Below, one piece after another: positions 26,560-35,547 of a DNA stretch of 64,000 bases. Source of the DNA: Ureibacillus manganicus DSM 26584 (GTDB lineage: Bacteria; Bacillota; Bacilli; Bacillales_A; Planococcaceae); the NCBI RefSeq assembly GCF_000772945.1, contig NZ_JPVN01000010.1, positions 88,618 to 152,617 of the forward strand, given 5' to 3'. The notes below the pieces were generated by a model that was given only the letters and a program-made list of their open reading frames with translations, did not search any database and was not told the DNA's origin. Position numbers and translations under genes: made by a program. How positions within the stretch are numbered: position 1 is the stretch's first letter; every line of letters begins with the position of its first letter.

Positions 26560-27054
26560 TTAAAATCTTTTTATGAAGATTTCTTTCCCTTCATCAGTAT
26601 AGCCTGAAACGATCCATTGGTCATTAATATACTCCATGATCACATAACTTTTATCGTCAATTCCTCTAGGCTTTAAAAGACTACCTGGGTTCACAAATAA
26701 TACGTTATCCAAAAGTTCGCAGCCTAATACATGTGAATGACCGAAAAATACGACATCAGCTTCAAGTTCTTTTGCACGATAAAATATATTCATTGTAGTT
26801 GATTTTACATTAAATAGGTGACCATGTGTTACAAAGATTCGCTTTTCCGAGACATCAAATAGTTCTTCTTCAGGATATCTGGAGTCTCGATCACAATTTC
26901 CACGCACACGTTTTACTCTCTGTAAATATTCATGATCAAACGGTAATTCACTGTCACCACAATGTATGATGGCATCTACATCCATATGCCTTTCTCGTAC
27001 TTGTTTAATGACTTCAGCATCTCCGTGGGTATCACTCATAACTAGAAGTTTCAT
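26560..27054 (-). CDS. ysnB: YfcE/MJ0936 family metallophosphoesterase
   Basis: The 164-residue protein is a small calcineurin-like phosphodiesterase with all five metal motifs: SDTHGD near residue 7, CGDSE near 37, GNCD near 53, THGH near 76 and GHSH near 102. It matches B. subtilis YsnB in size and in position after rph and rdgB. Relatives hydrolyse phosphodiesters in vitro; the natural substrate is unknown. The ATG at 27054 has a GAGGTGA site. It is the last gene of the racE/rph/rdgB gene group. Confidence 0.92.
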   Translation of the reverse strand: MKLLVMSDTHGDAEVIKQVRERHMDVDAIIHCGDSELPFDHEYLQRVKRVRGNCDRDSRYPEEELFDVSEKRIFVTHGHLFNVKSTTMNIFYRAKELEADVVFFGHSHVLGCELLDNVLFVNPGSLLKPRGIDDKSYVIMEYINDQWIVSGYTDEGKEIFIKRF

Positions 27055-27113
27055 AACATCACCTCAATTAAAATTACAAAAAAAGCTCCATCCCCAATGT
27101 GCTCTTGTTTTAA

Positions 27114-27707
27114 TTATTTCAACAAATTTGGTAATTCATCTGCTAACTTACGAATTGCATTTCCACGGTGTGAAATCGCACCTTTTTCTTCAGGTGTAAG
27201 TTCTGCCATCGCACGTCCTAGTGCCGGAACATAAAAAATTGGATCATAACCAAAACCGTTTGTACCACGTTTTTCATTTAAAATGACACCTTCACATGTT
27301 CCGAAAACCGTGTAAGTTTCAAGGTTAGGACCAGCGATTGCTAATGCGCAACAGAATCGAGCTGTGCGTTCTGCTTCGGGAACACCTTGTAATTTATCTA
27401 GCACTTTAACAATATTTGCTTCGTCATCATGATCGCCAGCATAGCGTGCAGAATATACCCCTGGTTCGCCTCCTAAAGCATCTATAGCAAGTCCGCTATC
27501 ATCTGCTATTACAAGCTTACCAAGCTCACGAGAAAGCGTTTCTGCCTTCAAAACCGCATTTTCTTCAAATGTAGTTCCTGTTTCTTCAATTTCCATATCC
27601 GGAGCTACATCAAACATTGTTACTACTTCATATCCAAGTGGTGCAAAAAGTGCTTCAAAATCTTTTGCTTTTCCTTTATTTTTCGTTGCAATAACAACTT
27701 GCTTCAT
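27114..27707 (-). CDS. rdgB: XTP/dITP diphosphatase (RdgB/HAM1 family)
   Basis: The 197-residue nucleotide pyrophosphatase removes deaminated purine triphosphates (dITP, XTP) from the pool. The substrate loop TKNKGKAKDFEALF near residue 8 and the catalytic DDSGLAIDALGGEPGVYSAR near 69 are conserved, as are the C-terminal FGYDPIF and SHRGNA motifs. TAGGAGGA precedes the ATG. It lies between rph and ysnB, as in B. subtilis (ysnA). Confidence 0.96.
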   Translation of the reverse strand: MKQVVIATKNKGKAKDFEALFAPLGYEVVTMFDVAPDMEIEETGTTFEENAVLKAETLSRELGKLVIADDSGLAIDALGGEPGVYSARYAGDHDDEANIVKVLDKLQGVPEAERTARFCCALAIAGPNLETYTVFGTCEGVILNEKRGTNGFGYDPIFYVPALGRAMAELTPEEKGAISHRGNAIRKLADELPNLLK

Positions 27708-27759
27708 TATAATTCCTCCTAGATGTTCTATCGATTAGATTTGACGATTCAAATCATTA

Positions 27760-28509
27760 TCATTTTACATATCCAACTAAATTTGCTGATTCTCCAAGCA
27801 CTTCTTTCTGTAAAGAAATTAATTTAGTAATTCCCACTTCGCCTAATGCGAGTAAAGAGTTTAATTCCTCACGTGAAAACGTTGCTTCTTCACCAGTCCC
27901 TTGTATTTCAACATAACGACCACTGCCAGTCATAATAAGGTTCATATCTACCTTTGCTGAAGTGTCTTCAATATAGTTTAAATCTAAAACAGGACCTACT
28001 TCGTCAATAATACCAACACTTGTTGCTGCTAAAAAGTCAGTCACTGGAAACCTTGAAAATGGTTTATTTTGATGAATTTTTGCAATTGCTTGAGTCAGTG
28101 CCACAAATGCTCCAGTAATAGAAGCTGTACGTGTTCCACCATCTGCTTGAATGACATCACAATCCACCCATAACGTTCTTTCTCCAAGGGCTTCTAAATC
28201 GACGATCGAACGTAAAGCACGTCCAATTAGACGTTGAATTTCCATTGTACGCCCATTGATTTTCCCACGAGTTGCATCGCGTTGTGTTCTTTCAGCTGTA
28301 GCTCTTGGTAACATGGAATATTCCGCAGTAATCCAACCTTTGCCTTGACCACGTAAAAATCCAGGAACCCTTTCTTCAATTGTAGCTGTACATATCACTT
28401 TTGTATTCCCTACTTGTATTAATACGGATCCTTCTGGATGCATTAAATAGTTTGGTTCAATGGTTACAGCTCTTAATTCATTTGATAATCTTTCATCATG
28501 TCTGCTCAT
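27760..28509 (-). CDS. rph: Ribonuclease PH
   Basis: The 249-residue phosphorolytic 3'-5' exoribonuclease trims tRNA precursors. Typical segments are [20 protein letters not shown] at the N-terminus, [14 protein letters not shown] near residue 77, RIGRALRS-type helix [13 protein letters not shown], and [19 protein letters not shown] near 116, which holds the phosphate and metal site. AGGAGGA precedes the ATG. It is 165 bp downstream of racE with a hairpin element between, and 52 bp upstream of rdgB. Confidence 0.97.
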   Translation of the reverse strand: MSRHDERLSNELRAVTIEPNYLMHPEGSVLIQVGNTKVICTATIEERVPGFLRGQGKGWITAEYSMLPRATAERTQRDATRGKINGRTMEIQRLIGRALRSIVDLEALGERTLWVDCDVIQADGGTRTASITGAFVALTQAIAKIHQNKPFSRFPVTDFLAATSVGIIDEVGPVLDLNYIEDTSAKVDMNLIMTGSGRYVEIQGTGEEATFSREELNSLLALGEVGITKLISLQKEVLGESANLVGYVK

Positions 28510-28596
28510 AGTTTGTCCTCCTAAAAAGAATCTTCAAATCAGAAGCCAATTGTTTCTCGTCTTAGTTACTGCTTGTCTAAATTTAGAGATAAAATC

Positions 28597-28634
28597 GTGC
28601 CTAGTACACAATGGTACCAGGCACTAATTTTTTT
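28597..28634 (+). repeat. GTGCC...GGCAC hairpin element with T-run
   Basis: GTGCCTAGTAC (28597-28607) and GTACCAGGCAC (28613-28623) form a near-perfect stem. It is followed on the plus strand by TAATTTTTTT. The genes on both sides run on the minus strand, so the T-run points against transcription. Confidence 0.6.
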
Positions 28635-28673
28635 GATAATATTGTTAACTTTACCCACTCTCCGAAAGAAATA

Positions 28674-29468
28674 TTATAACTTTATACGGCGAATGTCTAG
28701 GTCGTTTATATCTAACCACTTTTCTGCAATCATACGAAAAATAGGTACGGATCCTGTTGTATGAAAAACGTGATGAGGTTGTTCACCACAATGATTCAAT
28801 TGGTTGTTATATGCTAACCATTCACCCACTTCTTTTGCTGTTTCCTCAGCAGAAGAAAGTACTGAAACATCTGGTCCAACTACTTTTTCTATATGTTGCT
28901 GTAAAATTGGGTAATGAGTACAACCTAAAATAACAGTATCAAATTTTTTATTTGCCAGTGGTTTTAATCCATTTGCTACTAAGTCGAATGCAAATTGCCC
29001 TTCGTACTCTCCACTTTCAACAAGTGGTACAAATGTAGGACAAGCAAGAGGAATTATTTTCGCGTTCGAACTTAAAGAAAGTAATGCATTTTCATATGCG
29101 CCACTCTTAATTGTTCCTTCTGTTGCTAATACGACAATTTCATTTCGTTTTGTCTGTTTCTCAGCGGCTCTTGCTCCTGGATTAATGACTCCTATTACAG
29201 GAATTGGTAATTTCTTCTGCAAACTTTCCAATGTAACAGCAGTGGCAGTGTTACAGGCAATGACGAGCATTTTTATGTTCATGCGTTGTAATGCCTTTGC
29301 CATTTGCCATGTAAAGATGCGTACTTCCTGTTTATTTCTCGGTCCATAAGGACATCTCGCAGTGTCACCAATATAATAAATAGATTCTTGTGGTAAAACT
29401 TTCATAATTTCTTTTGCTACAGTTAAACCACCAACCCCAGAATCAATTACGCCTATAGGGGCATTCAT
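28674..29468 (-). CDS. racE: Glutamate racemase
   Basis: The 264-residue enzyme makes D-glutamate for peptidoglycan (and poly-glutamate where present). The N-terminal IDSGVGGLTVAKEI, the first catalytic cysteine in ACNTATA near residue 72, and the second in LGCTHYP near 184 are present, with GDTARCPYG near 35. It matches B. subtilis racE in place. The gerM gene that follows racE in B. subtilis is absent. Confidence 0.97.
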   Translation of the reverse strand: MNAPIGVIDSGVGGLTVAKEIMKVLPQESIYYIGDTARCPYGPRNKQEVRIFTWQMAKALQRMNIKMLVIACNTATAVTLESLQKKLPIPVIGVINPGARAAEKQTKRNEIVVLATEGTIKSGAYENALLSLSSNAKIIPLACPTFVPLVESGEYEGQFAFDLVANGLKPLANKKFDTVILGCTHYPILQQHIEKVVGPDVSVLSSAEETAKEVGEWLAYNNQLNHCGEQPHHVFHTTGSVPIFRMIAEKWLDINDLDIRRIKL

Positions 29469-30066
29469 AGTACCGCCTCGATCCTTTACCTTTACATAGT
29501 CACAAAGATAAGAGAATCCTTATACAGAATTCTCGAATCTTGTTCATATAAATTGTGTCTAATTGTTTTGAATGATTGTTACATGTATTGTAGATAACAT
29601 TTGGTTTCTAACGAAAATACACTACTTTTTTATTTCATTTACATGTCTCGGTTAGGTTTTAAAAACACACGATTTAAAAACATCCCGATTGTCATATTGC
29701 CCGATTCAGTAACCAACCTTGAGTGACTATTGCTTAAGTAGTTTCTCATCTTTCACTGATTAGGTTGCAATAATTTTGTTTAAAACTTGAAAAGTGAAGT
29801 TTTCGTAAGAACAAATCCTTATATGAGTTCTTTCAACCTGCTCAATAGTAACACTTCTTTTATGACCTTGTCACATTCACAACTTAAAAGTTAATCACTT
29901 TTTATTATTGGTGCGATGTGACAATTACTTCATTGCCTAAATACTCTTCTTAAGACACTATAGACCAACACCATTTTTTTGTATGTCTCAACTAAATGGT
30001 GAAAAATTTATATAAATGAAGTTAATACTATTTTGAAGTGTTTTCTTGGAAATAGCAAGTATCCTA
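29469..30066. other. Intergenic region between racE and gerE
   Basis: About 600 bp where B. subtilis carries the MarR-type gene ysmB. I see no gene and no recognisable remnant. It holds the presumed racE promoter, a 9-bp inverted repeat TTGTCACAT/ATGTGACAA (29868-29876 and 29916-29924), and a hairpin CACCATTT/AAATGGTG (29969-30001) that may terminate gerE. Confidence 0.5.
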
Positions 30067-30288
30067 TCAGTGTAATGATAATTCGTCTAGCCTCAGCAAT
30101 TCAATCAATGCCTGTGATCTGCTTGATACACCTAGTTTTTGAATCGTGTTTGAAATATGATTACGCACCGTTTTCTCGCTAATATTCAGCTTTTGCGAAA
30201 TTTCCTTCGTTGTATAATCTAAAATTAGTAATTGGAAAATTTCACGCTCTCTTTTCGTCAAAAGCGAACGATGCTGCGGGCTATTCAT
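30067..30288 (-). CDS. gerE: Spore germination/late mother-cell regulator GerE
   Basis: The 73-residue LuxR/GerE-type HTH protein regulates late mother-cell spore-coat genes. The sequence runs LLTKREREIFQLLILDYTTK, then EISQKLNISEKTVRNHISNT, covering nearly the whole protein, as in the 74-residue B. subtilis GerE. AGGAGG lies ten bases before the ATG. A good sigma-K promoter lies upstream, which agrees with its known expression in the mother cell. It proves that the organism is, or descends from, a spore former. Confidence 0.96.
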   Translation of the reverse strand: MNSPQHRSLLTKREREIFQLLILDYTTKEISQKLNISEKTVRNHISNTIQKLGVSSRSQALIELLRLDELSLH

Positions 30289-30319
30289 AAGGCAACACCC
30301 TCCTATCTCCTCTTCTATG

Positions 30320-30348
30320 TAAAGTATGTTGAGAGTGTTTATGCTGTG
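30320..30348 (-). promoter_or_regulatory. Sigma-K type promoter of gerE
   Basis: On the minus strand CACA, 16 bases, then CATACTTTA match the sigma-K consensus (mACm and CATAnnnTA). The -10 ends about 30 bases before the gerE start codon. Confidence 0.7.
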
Positions 30349-30360
30349 AGGGCATTTTCA

Positions 30361-30804
30361 CTATTTCCCGTGCAATATTATTTTTTCTTTTTCTGTCCAA
30401 GGGGCTCCCTTTCCTGTTGATTTATTTATTTGTACTAAAGCACCGCGGCCAGTAAATACAGATTTGTCTTCTGCATTTTTAGCTAAGTAATGAATATCTA
30501 CCGAAGAAGTCCCAACATGTGCAGCTTTAACATAGATTTTGAGAATTTCATCAAAATAAACTTGTTTTAAAAAATCACATTGAAGATCTGCCACGACAAT
30601 AATTTTTTCAGAATTAGATGAGGCCCAGTTGTAATAGCCAATATGCTTTAAATATTCAATCCGAGCTTCTTCAAAATAAACAAATGGAACGGTATTATTT
30701 AAGTGACCATACATATCTGTTTCTGAAAACCGTACTTTCACTTCAATATGAAATGTAAATTCTTCTTCCCATTCTATTGGATTATCAATGTATTTTGTTC
30801 CCAA
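30361..30804 (-). CDS. ysmA: Acyl-CoA thioesterase, 4HBT hotdog family (YsmA-like)
   Basis: The protein of about 147 residues has the 4-hydroxybenzoyl-CoA thioesterase pattern: VRFSETDMYGHLNNTVPFVYFEEAR with the catalytic aspartate, then LQCDFLKQVYFDEIL. AAGGAG lies ten bases before a TTG at 30804, giving a normal family length. The frame stays open to an ATG at 30873, where another AAGGAG is too close. It sits between sdhB and gerE exactly like B. subtilis ysmA. The substrate is unknown. Confidence 0.85.
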   Translation of the reverse strand: MGTKYIDNPIEWEEEFTFHIEVKVRFSETDMYGHLNNTVPFVYFEEARIEYLKHIGYYNWASSNSEKIIVVADLQCDFLKQVYFDEILKIYVKAAHVGTSSVDIHYLAKNAEDKSVFTGRGALVQINKSTGKGAPWTEKEKIILHGK

Positions 30805-31048
30805 ATTTCTACATCTCCTTTTGTAGCCATTAAAATAATTATCAATTAGTTTAACTTCTTTATCTATACCCATTTCTCCTTGTTGCTTTTGTTGTATTAA
30901 TGGTACTTTAATCTCTGCTATTTTTAAAACTGAGTCAATGGCGTTGATATCTTTAGTGTTTTATTGTATTCAGAATAAAATCGTTGAGTTACTTAACGAA
31001 ATCCAATTTCATGAGAATCATACACTCAGTTTATGCAAGAAATGAAAA

Positions 31049-31088
31049 GAAGGACATCTAAAGTCAAAACTTTGACTAGATGTCCTTC
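31049..31088 (-). terminator. Terminator of the sdh operon
   Basis: GAAGGACATCTA-AGTCAAA and TTTGACTAGATGTCCTTC form an 18-bp stem 20 bp after the sdhB stop. Confidence 0.75.
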
Positions 31089-31109
31089 AAAAAAATAAAT
31101 TTTGTTAAA

Positions 31110-31892
31110 TTAGTCTACCATATGGTCTGATCCGAAGAAGTTACGGAACATTTGTACAGTAGTAGCACGGTTTAAAGCAGCAATAGAAGTTGTTAAAGGA
31201 ATACCTTTTGGACATGCAGCTACACAGTTTTGTGAGTTACCGCAGTTTGCAAGGCCTCCATCCCCCATAATTGCATTTAAACGTTCGTCTTTAGTCATAG
31301 CACCAGTTGGATGGGCGTTAAATAAGCGTACTTGTGAAAGTGGAGCTGGTCCGATGAAAGAAGCACTTTCAGAAACGTTTGGACATGCTTCCATACATAC
31401 ACCACAAGTCATACATTTAGATAATTCATATGCCCATTGACGTTTACGTTCTGGCATACGTGGACCTTCACCTAAATCGTAAGTACCATCGATTGGAACC
31501 CAAGCTTTTACTTTTTTAAGAGCGTTGAACATACGACTACGGTCTACTTGTAAGTCACGTACAACTGGGAAAGTTTTCATTGGTTCTAAACGAATTGGTT
31601 GTTCTAATTGGTCAACTAATGTTGAACAAGATTGACGAGGACGACCATTAATAACCATCGAACATGCGCCACATACTTCTTCAAGACAGTTTGAGTCCCA
31701 AGTTACAGGAGTAGTCTTTTGACCTTCAGCTGTAACAGGATTTTGTTGGATAACCATTAATGCTGAAATAACGTTCATACCAGGGCGGTAAGGAACTTCG
31801 AATTTTTCCCAACGTGAAGATTCACCTGTTTTGTCTTGACGCAGGATTTCAAGTTTCACCGTTCTACTAGTAGTTCCTACGGCTGTTGTCAT
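31110..31892 (-). CDS. sdhB: Succinate dehydrogenase iron-sulfur subunit
   Basis: The 260-residue subunit carries electrons from the flavoprotein to the membrane quinone site. Three clusters are visible: [2Fe-2S] in CLEEVCGACSMVINGRPRQSC near residues 68-88, [4Fe-4S] in CMTCGVCMEACP near 158, and [3Fe-4S] in CGNSQNCVAACPKG near 217. It is the last gene of sdhCAB, 22 bp after sdhA, with an AAAGGGGG site before the ATG. Confidence 0.97.
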   Translation of the reverse strand: MTTAVGTTSRTVKLEILRQDKTGESSRWEKFEVPYRPGMNVISALMVIQQNPVTAEGQKTTPVTWDSNCLEEVCGACSMVINGRPRQSCSTLVDQLEQPIRLEPMKTFPVVRDLQVDRSRMFNALKKVKAWVPIDGTYDLGEGPRMPERKRQWAYELSKCMTCGVCMEACPNVSESASFIGPAPLSQVRLFNAHPTGAMTKDERLNAIMGDGGLANCGNSQNCVAACPKGIPLTTSIAALNRATTVQMFRNFFGSDHMVD

Positions 31893-31914
31893 GATTAAAA
31901 ACCCCCTTTATTTT

Positions 31915-33660
31915 TTATGAAGAATAGTCACGTTTACGTGGAGGAATTAATGAAACGTCTACTTCTGCATAGCTGATTTCAGGTTCACCAGTTTGTGGAT
32001 TATACTTCGCCATTGTTGTTTTTAGGAAGTTTTCATCATCACGTTCTGGGAAATCAGGTTTGTAGTGCGCTCCACGAGATTCGTTACGTAAAAGTGCTCC
32101 TTTAGTAATTACAAGAGCAAGGTATAACATGTTTTTCAATTGACGAGTAAAGTGAGCACCTTGGTTACTCCATTTTTGAGTATCGTTAACGTTAATATTT
32201 TCCCAACGTTTTAACATGTCAAGTAAAGTATTGTATGTTTTTTCTAGTCTATCGTTATAACGAACTACTGTTACGTTATCAGTCATTAATTCACCAAGTT
32301 CTTTGTGAAGTAAGTATGCGTTTTCAGTACCGTCCATTTTAAGGATGTTGTCCCACTTCGCTTGTTCTTCTTGAACACGAGCGTCATATAGAGACTGTGG
32401 AAGATCTTCCGCATGCTTTTTCAAACCTTTAACATATTTAACAGCGTTTGGACCTGCAACAGATCCACCGAAAATAGCAGATAATAATGAGTTAGCTCCA
32501 AGACGGTTTGCACCGTGTTGTGAATAATCACATTCACCAGCTGCAAAAAGACCTGGAATTTCTGTCATTTGATTGTAATCTACCCAGATTCCACCCATTG
32601 AGTAGTGAACTGCAGGGAAGATTTTCATTGGTAATTTACGTGGGTCATCTCCTACGAATTTTTCGTAGATTTCGATAATACCACCAAGTTTAATATCTAA
32701 TTCATGTGGATCTTTGTGAGAAAGATCTAGGTAAACTACGTTTTCACCGTTAATACCTAATTTTTGGTTAACACACACGTCGAAAATTTCACGTGTTGCA
32801 ATATCACGAGGTACTAGGTTACCGTAAGCAGGGTATTTTTCCTCTAGGAAGTACCAAGGCTTACCATCTTTATAAGTCCAAATACGTCCACCTTCACCAC
32901 GTGCTGATTCTGACATTAAGCGGTTTTTGTCATCTCCAGGAATTGCAGTTGGGTGGATTTGGATAAACTCACCATTAGCATATGTAGCACCTTGTTGATA
33001 TACGATAGAAGCTGCAGAACCAGTGTTGATAACTGAGTTAGTAGATTTACCGAAGATAATACCAGGGCCACCAGTTGCCATAATAACAGCGTCTGAACGG
33101 AATGATTGGATTTCTTCAGTTTGCATATCTTGAGCTACGATTCCGCGACAAACGCCTTCATCGTCAATTACTGTTCCAAGGAATTCCCAATGTTCGTATT
33201 TAGTTACAAGTCCAGCTACTTCATGACGTCGAACTTGCTCGTCCAATGCATAAAGTAATTGTTGACCAGTTGTTGCACCAGCAAATGCAGTACGGTGCAT
33301 CAATGTTCCACCGAAACGACGGAAGTCAAGTAAGCCTTCTGGGGTACGGTTGAACATAACACCCATACGGTCGAATAAGTGAATGATCCCAGGTGCAGCA
33401 TCACACATTGCTTTAACTGGTGGTTGGTTTGCTAAGAAATCTCCACCATAAATTGTATCGTCAAAGTGAATCCAAGGAGAATCCCCTTCACCTTTTGTAT
33501 TAACTGCTCCATTAATTCCGCCTTGTGCACAAACAGAGTGTGAACGTTTAACGGGAACTAATGAGAATAATTCTACTTCAGTGCCTTCTTCGGCAGCTTT
33601 AACTGTAGCCATTAAGCCTGCTAATCCGCCACCAACGACGATTATTTTGCTTTTCGCCAT
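31915..33660 (-). CDS. sdhA: Succinate dehydrogenase flavoprotein subunit
   Basis: The 581-residue catalytic subunit oxidises succinate to fumarate in the TCA cycle. The N-terminal GGGLAGLMATVKAAEEG binds FAD. SHSVCAQGGINGA near residue 41 holds the histidine that links FAD covalently in this family. FGGTLMHRTAFAGATTGQ and the HPTAIPGDDKNRLMSESARG segment form the active site. GAGGAGTGAGG precedes the ATG. Confidence 0.97.
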   Translation of the reverse strand: MAKSKIIVVGGGLAGLMATVKAAEEGTEVELFSLVPVKRSHSVCAQGGINGAVNTKGEGDSPWIHFDDTIYGGDFLANQPPVKAMCDAAPGIIHLFDRMGVMFNRTPEGLLDFRRFGGTLMHRTAFAGATTGQQLLYALDEQVRRHEVAGLVTKYEHWEFLGTVIDDEGVCRGIVAQDMQTEEIQSFRSDAVIMATGGPGIIFGKSTNSVINTGSAASIVYQQGATYANGEFIQIHPTAIPGDDKNRLMSESARGEGGRIWTYKDGKPWYFLEEKYPAYGNLVPRDIATREIFDVCVNQKLGINGENVVYLDLSHKDPHELDIKLGGIIEIYEKFVGDDPRKLPMKIFPAVHYSMGGIWVDYNQMTEIPGLFAAGECDYSQHGANRLGANSLLSAIFGGSVAGPNAVKYVKGLKKHAEDLPQSLYDARVQEEQAKWDNILKMDGTENAYLLHKELGELMTDNVTVVRYNDRLEKTYNTLLDMLKRWENINVNDTQKWSNQGAHFTRQLKNMLYLALVITKGALLRNESRGAHYKPDFPERDDENFLKTTMAKYNPQTGEPEISYAEVDVSLIPPRKRDYSS

Positions 33661-33710
33661 GATTATTCCTCACTCCTCATTATTTACTATTGGAAGTTTA
33701 TGCAAATCTA

Positions 33711-34325
33711 TTAAACGAATGCTAGAATTGCTGCCACACCAACGATACTAATTACTACGAATAATACCATTGTAATGTAAGTAGCAATTTTTTGTGACTT
33801 CGGTGATTGCGTAATTCCCCAGCTTACTAGGAATGCCCAAAGACCATTAGCTAAGTGGAACGTAGCTGCTAAAATACCTACAATGTAGAAACCTAACATC
33901 CAAGGATTTGCTACTATTTCTTCCATCATATTAAAGTTAACTTCAGCACCAAGTGCTTTTTGAATACGAGTTTGGAAGATGTGCCATGCTATGAATATTA
34001 CTAAGAATACCCCTGTAAAACGTTGTATAACGAACATCCAGTTACGGAAAGTACTAAAGCGCTTTACATTAGGAGTAGCAGTGAACGCGATATATACCCC
34101 ATACAAACCATGGAATAAAAGTGGTATGTAAATTACTACCCATTCAACAATTAGTAATAACCAATGTGGAACTAGTTCCATTAGTCCAGTTGCATTGTTG
34201 TAAGCCTCTTCTCCACCAGTAGCAGTGAAGTTAAGTGACAAGTGGAACACCAAGAACAAACCTACAGGAATTACACCTAATAGAGAATGTAAGCGGCGCC
34301 AATAAAACTCTTGATTCTTCGACAA
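33711..34325 (-). CDS. sdhC: Succinate dehydrogenase cytochrome b558 subunit
   Basis: The 204-residue membrane anchor has five membrane helices and binds two hemes in the Bacillus type. Likely heme ligands include the histidines in HSLLGVIPVG, FHLSLNF, FHGLYG and IAWHIFQTR, with ATFHLANGLWAF later. The start is TTG at 34325 with AGGGGGG eight bases upstream. It is the first gene of sdhCAB and divergent from yslB. Confidence 0.95.
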   Translation of the reverse strand: MSKNQEFYWRRLHSLLGVIPVGLFLVFHLSLNFTATGGEEAYNNATGLMELVPHWLLLIVEWVVIYIPLLFHGLYGVYIAFTATPNVKRFSTFRNWMFVIQRFTGVFLVIFIAWHIFQTRIQKALGAEVNFNMMEEIVANPWMLGFYIVGILAATFHLANGLWAFLVSWGITQSPKSQKIATYITMVLFVVISIVGVAAILAFV

Positions 34326-34584
34326 GATGGTTACCCCCCTCTAAGTACATTTAAAATACTGAGTCAATACTCTTAACAATTTTATACCATCTAATATTGA
34401 CTGCATATTTCATCATGTTACAATATTATGACATGTCCATTGTACTCTCATCGTGGATGACCGTCAAGGCAACTTGGGATTTTTTATACATAATTTAGAC
34501 AAAGATTTTGTATACTTTTCCGGAAAAAACTGCATAAAATTTAATAAAATACAATTTACATACAGGAACGAGGTAATCCGTATC

Positions 34585-35001
34585 ATGAATTCTCACCACA
34601 AAACTATTCCAGCTTTCGGTTATGAAATTATAAGAGACTATGCACTACCAACAATACTAGGGAAACATGAAGACGATGTTCTTTACTGGGTAGGAAAAGA
34701 TATAGCTAGAAAATTCCCTTGCAGTGACTTGCAGTTAATCGTTTCATTTTTTAACGATACAGGTTGGGGATCTCTAACAATCGAAAAGGAATTGAAAGAC
34801 GGTTACATCTTACAACTTACAAATGAAGATTTGGATCTACTTAACATTAAAAATCGTAAATTCCGACTGGAAGCAGGTTTTATCGCCGAGCAAATTCAAG
34901 TATTTAAAGGGTATTTAACTGAATGTTATGATGAGAAGAAAGAAAAAGCTAACGTTGTTCAATTTACTGTTAAGTGGGATGTTAAGGAGAAAATGAGTTA
35001 G
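34585..35001 (+). CDS. yslB: YslB family protein (DUF2507)
   Basis: This protein of about 138 residues matches B. subtilis YslB in sequence (YEIIRDYALPTILGK, WVGKDIARKFP, FRLEAGFIAEQIQ, the ending VKWDVKEKMS) and in position next to sdhC. I chose the ATG at 34585 because MNSHHKTIPAFGYEI matches the family N-terminus and a GAGGT lies upstream; the frame extends to 34453 without support. The fold resembles V4R/heme-NO-binding domains, but the function is unknown. A strong terminator follows. Confidence 0.88.
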   Translation: MNSHHKTIPAFGYEIIRDYALPTILGKHEDDVLYWVGKDIARKFPCSDLQLIVSFFNDTGWGSLTIEKELKDGYILQLTNEDLDLLNIKNRKFRLEAGFIAEQIQVFKGYLTECYDEKKEKANVVQFTVKWDVKEKMS

Positions 35002-35036
35002 GGGTTGGAGCGAGAGTGTCCCAACTTTGAGAGGAT

Positions 35037-35090
35037 CGAACTACTGCGAACGGGTAATAGTTGTTCGTAGTAGTTCGGTTTGTATTTTTT
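35037..35090 (+). terminator. Terminator of yslB
   Basis: CGAACTACTGCGAAC (35037-35051) pairs with GTTCGTAGTAGTTCG (35063-35077) with one mismatch, and a T7 run follows. Confidence 0.85.
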
Positions 35091-35159
35091 TCTGTATCTT
35101 GTTCGCTATTCTTATGTGTTTGGAGAACGCTTGGTTGATATTCAGATCAGTATCAGATT

Positions 35160-35480
35160 CCTTTTTTCGCGACAACTCAACAGTATTTTCAACCACTACT
35201 GTCTCGTAACTCACGTTTTTAGGACAACTCCGTGGCTTTTTCCACCTCCACTGTCCAATAACTTAGGTTTTTTGGACAACTCCCTGGCTTTTTCTACCTC
35301 TACTGTCCAATAACTCACGTTTTTGGGACAACTCTGTGGCTTTTTCCACTTCTATTGTCCAATAAGACAAGTTTTCGGGACAACTTCGAGGCAATTTATA
35401 CCTCTACTGTCCAATAACTTAAGTTTTTGGGATAACTCAGCACATTTCCCCACCTACACTGATTCATTCCGGGTTACTAG
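35160..35480. repeat. 52-bp tandem repeat array, about six imperfect units
   Basis: Five contiguous 52-bp units start at 35199, 35251, 35303, 35355 and 35407, with partial units on either side. Each begins CTGTCCAATAAC (or a variant) and contains GTTTTTGGGACAACTC and GGCTTTTTCCACCTCTA. TGTCC and GGACA within a unit could pair. It fills the gap between the convergent yslB and lysC genes; no convincing gene is present. Confidence 0.85.
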
Positions 35481-35547
35481 ACACTTTACATCACTGTTCG
35501 AAAATCGACCCCCTAGCCACACTTTACAAAATCAACAAAACAATCTA

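Noticed and set aside
29868..29924. TTGTCACAT/ATGTGACAA inverted repeat as an operator
   Set aside because: The 9-bp arms are 39 bases apart and lie in the middle of a 600-bp gap with no clear promoter, so I give it no function.
35160..35480. Possible CRISPR array
   Set aside because: The units are contiguous 52-bp repeats without spacer-repeat alternation, and no cas genes are near. The same holds for the arrays at 54.4 and 58.3 kb.
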